From: Bacilli bacterium
GTDB taxonomy: Bacteria > Bacillota_I > Bacilli_A > RF39 > UBA660
DNA length: 7,598 nt
Reading direction: 5' to 3'
NCBI GenBank assembly: GCA_028684435.1
Contig: JAQUFX010000040.1
Coordinates: forward strand, 1-7,598
A model generated the notes under the pieces. It saw only the letters and a program-made list of their open reading frames with translations, searched no databases and was not told the origin of the DNA. Position 1 is the stretch's first letter; each line of letters opens with the position of its first letter. This document shows, piece by piece, positions 6,128 through 7,598 of the stretch. A program made the position numbers and the translations under genes.

Positions 6128-6174
6128 GTTTATTTTTATAAAAAGCATTTTTTAGTTTTTTTTAATTGCTAAAA

Positions 6175-6203
6175 TTGAGATTGTTTTATACAATCAATAT
6201 AAT
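6175..6203 (+). promoter_or_regulatory. Promoter-like sequence P2 directly before the wall-protein gene
   Basis: TTGAGA (6175-6180), a 17-base spacer and a perfect TATAAT (6198-6203) form a good sigma-A match. The spacer contains an inverted repeat, GATTGT (6179-6184) and ACAATC (6190-6195), that could be an operator. Transcription would start near 6210, however, only about eight bases before the ATG at 6218 and after the AAAAGGA ribosome binding site, giving a nearly leaderless mRNA. Either the message is leaderless, or the match is fortuitous in AT-rich DNA. Confidence 0.35.
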
Positions 6204-6210
6204 AAAAGGA
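6204..6210 (+). promoter_or_regulatory. Ribosome binding site deciding the start at 6218
   Basis: AAAAGGA lies seven bases before the ATG at 6218. The in-frame TTG at 6212 would leave only one base between this site and the start, so 6218 is chosen. The site is weaker than the GGAGG sites of the ribosomal genes. Confidence 0.6.
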
Positions 6211-6217
6211 ATTGGAT

Positions 6218-7579
6218 ATGAAAAATAAAAAAAAGATCAAAACTAATATAAGTAATAAAATATTAATCATTATTTTCTTAATATTAATGGGAATATTCGC
6301 ATATTTATTTTTAAAGCAATTAGAACTTCAAAATATTAAGGTTAATATAACAAATGGTAATCAAATTAAAGTAAATTTTAATAAGCCAAAATTTAATAAT
6401 GTTTATTGTTTCGTTTCTTATGATGATAAGAAACCTATTTTAAATAGTAATAAATGGGTATTATCTAAAAATAATAGTTGCACTTTTAAATTAAATGAAT
6501 CAAATTTTAGTTTATATCTTAAATATAATAATAAAATTATTAAAGTTAAAGAATTAAATAATTTAGGAAAAATATTTAACTTAAAAATTAATCAAGAAAA
6601 AGTATATTTAGCAATAGATGATGTTTATAAATTAGAATTAACTTATAAAAGTATTGGTAATATCAATAAAGATGTTACATGGTCTAGTAGTAATCCTAAT
6701 ATCGCATCTATTGATAATGAAGGAAATATTATTCCGTTAAGTGCTGGAAATACTACTATAATAGCTGAAATAAATGATGAAAGCATAAAGTCTGAAGTTG
6801 TAGTAACAAATTTAATTAATAAAAGACCAGATTCTTATAATTATAATCGAAGCTTTTTATCATGTAATATGTTTTCAGAAGAAGATAATAATCTTCTCGA
6901 CGAAATTTTAAAAGTTCGAGTAGAGAATGTTGGATATCAAACAAGAGCTGGAGTAGTTGAAGTTGCCCGATTTATAACATTAGAATTTCCTTATCGAATT
7001 GCTTATTATGCTGAAAATGGTCGAATGGGTTTTAGAGAATATAAAGTAGATGGTGAAGGAAGATATTATCATAAAGGATTATATCTTCATAGAAGTAGAT
7101 TTTCAAATATCGAATATACTTCGCAAGGACCTAAAACTTGGGGTTGTGATATGTATAATATTGTTACTAAAAGACATGGTAAAAATGGACTTGATTGTAG
7201 TGGCTATATAACTTGGGTCTTAGTTAATGGGGGATTTGATCCTGGAGATGTAGGAGCAGGAGTAACTGAAAATATATTTGATTTAACTGATATGGGAATA
7301 AAAGTTAAATTTACAAAAAATATTATTTCAAGTGGAGATGTTAAAGTTGGGGATCTACTTAGTTCAGAAGGACCATCTGGGGGACACATTGCTTTAATAA
7401 TAGCTGAAGATGAAGATTATTACTATGTTTCTGAATCTTTATGGGATGGAGCTCATACCGGAGTAACAGTAATTGCTTATAATAAAGAAACAATTATTAA
7501 TAGATATTATTGGGTTATACTAATGGATAGTTATTATAAGGAAGATGGTAAATATTCATCTCACTGGAAAGAAAAATAA
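6218..7579 (+). CDS. Membrane-anchored Big_2 / NlpC-P60-like protein, probable cell-wall hydrolase
   Basis: I have no gene name for this 453-residue protein. It starts with a basic segment (KNKKKIK) and one hydrophobic helix (about 14-32) without a clear cleavage site, so it is probably an anchored protein facing outward. Residues about 38-115 look beta-rich, with C64 and C88 placed for a possible disulphide. Residues about 121-197 are a bacterial Ig-like Big_2 domain, with VTWSSSNPNIASIDNEGNI and PLSAGNTTI. The C-terminal part (about 225-440) resembles NlpC/P60 cysteine peptidases: C327 in GLDCSGYITWVL and H390 in KVGDLLSS...GGHIALII; the third catalytic residue is uncertain, perhaps E406. 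By family, a peptide-bond hydrolase acting on peptidoglycan stem peptides is likely; this is inferred. It is separated from the ribosomal genes by two terminators. The TTG at 6212 is an alternative start. The stop is 19 bases before the window end. Confidence 0.8.
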   Translation: MKNKKKIKTNISNKILIIIFLILMGIFAYLFLKQLELQNIKVNITNGNQIKVNFNKPKFNNVYCFVSYDDKKPILNSNKWVLSKNNSCTFKLNESNFSLYLKYNNKIIKVKELNNLGKIFNLKINQEKVYLAIDDVYKLELTYKSIGNINKDVTWSSSNPNIASIDNEGNIIPLSAGNTTIIAEINDESIKSEVVVTNLINKRPDSYNYNRSFLSCNMFSEEDNNLLDEILKVRVENVGYQTRAGVVEVARFITLEFPYRIAYYAENGRMGFREYKVDGEGRYYHKGLYLHRSRFSNIEYTSQGPKTWGCDMYNIVTKRHGKNGLDCSGYITWVLVNGGFDPGDVGAGVTENIFDLTDMGIKVKFTKNIISSGDVKVGDLLSSEGPSGGHIALIIAEDEDYYYVSESLWDGAHTGVTVIAYNKETIINRYYWVILMDSYYKEDGKYSSHWKEK

Positions 7580-7598
7580 TAAAAAATAAAAAAAGGCT

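Noticed and set aside
6139..6163. TAAAAA-GCAT-TTTTTA hairpin followed by T8 as another terminator
   Set aside because: The stem is made only of A-T pairs and would be very unstable; it could be a weak backup to the terminator at 6088-6127 but I do not call it.
6212..6217. TTG start adding two residues to the wall protein
   Set aside because: Only one base separates it from AAAAGGA; the ATG at 6218 has proper spacing.
7580..7598. A-rich tract ending GGCT as the left arm of a terminator after the wall-protein gene
   Set aside because: It looks like the start of an A-tract/hairpin/T-tract terminator, but the right arm is beyond the window and cannot be checked.

Overview
The window is an AT-rich stretch of a bacterial chromosome: the distal half of the spc ribosomal-protein operon joined to the alpha operon, then one unrelated gene for a membrane-anchored cell-wall-type protein. 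Gene order is rpsE (5' end cut off), rplO, secY, adk, map, infA, rpmJ, rpsM, rpsK, rpoA, rplQ, all on the + strand, with gaps of 0 to 16 bases or short overlaps (secY/adk, adk/map). Most genes have strong GGAGG-type Shine-Dalgarno sites. The order, and the absence of rpsD between rpsK and rpoA, fit the Bacilli/Mollicutes side of the Firmicutes rather than Clostridia or Proteobacteria. Tryptophan is always TGG, and adk and map end in TGA, so the standard bacterial code (11) is used and Mycoplasma-type code 4 is excluded. The combination suggests an AT-rich, uncultured, host-associated Bacilli lineage (RF39- or Erysipelotrichales-like); that placement is inference.

Region 2-5942 is one probable transcription unit for ribosome assembly (S5, L15, L36, S13, S11, L17), translation initiation (IF1), N-terminal Met removal (MetAP), membrane insertion and secretion (SecY), nucleotide balance (Adk) and transcription (RNA polymerase alpha). 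It ends at an intrinsic terminator whose stem contains the rplQ stop codon. Departures from the textbook cluster are: no rpmD (L30) between rpsE and rplO, an Adk with a poor P-loop, and a SecY with Thr at the normally invariant Arg of the C5 loop.

Region 5943-6217 (275 bases, no protein gene) holds a near-consensus promoter (TTGACT, 17-base spacer, TATACT). It is followed directly by two perfect-stem hairpins, the second with a T7 tract. This predicts either a roughly 75-nt small RNA or a terminated leader (attenuator) for the next gene. A mutually exclusive 13-bp alternative pairing can be drawn. A second promoter-like sequence lies so close to the next start codon that it would leave out the ribosome binding site.

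Region 6218-7579 encodes a 453-residue protein with a basic N-terminus, one membrane anchor, a probable Ig-like segment, a Big_2 domain and a C-terminal NlpC/P60-like Cys-His domain; it is probably a cell-wall hydrolase. The window ends just after it. The most interesting material is the intergenic RNA element and its link to this gene; the rest is mostly ordinary, conserved housekeeping.
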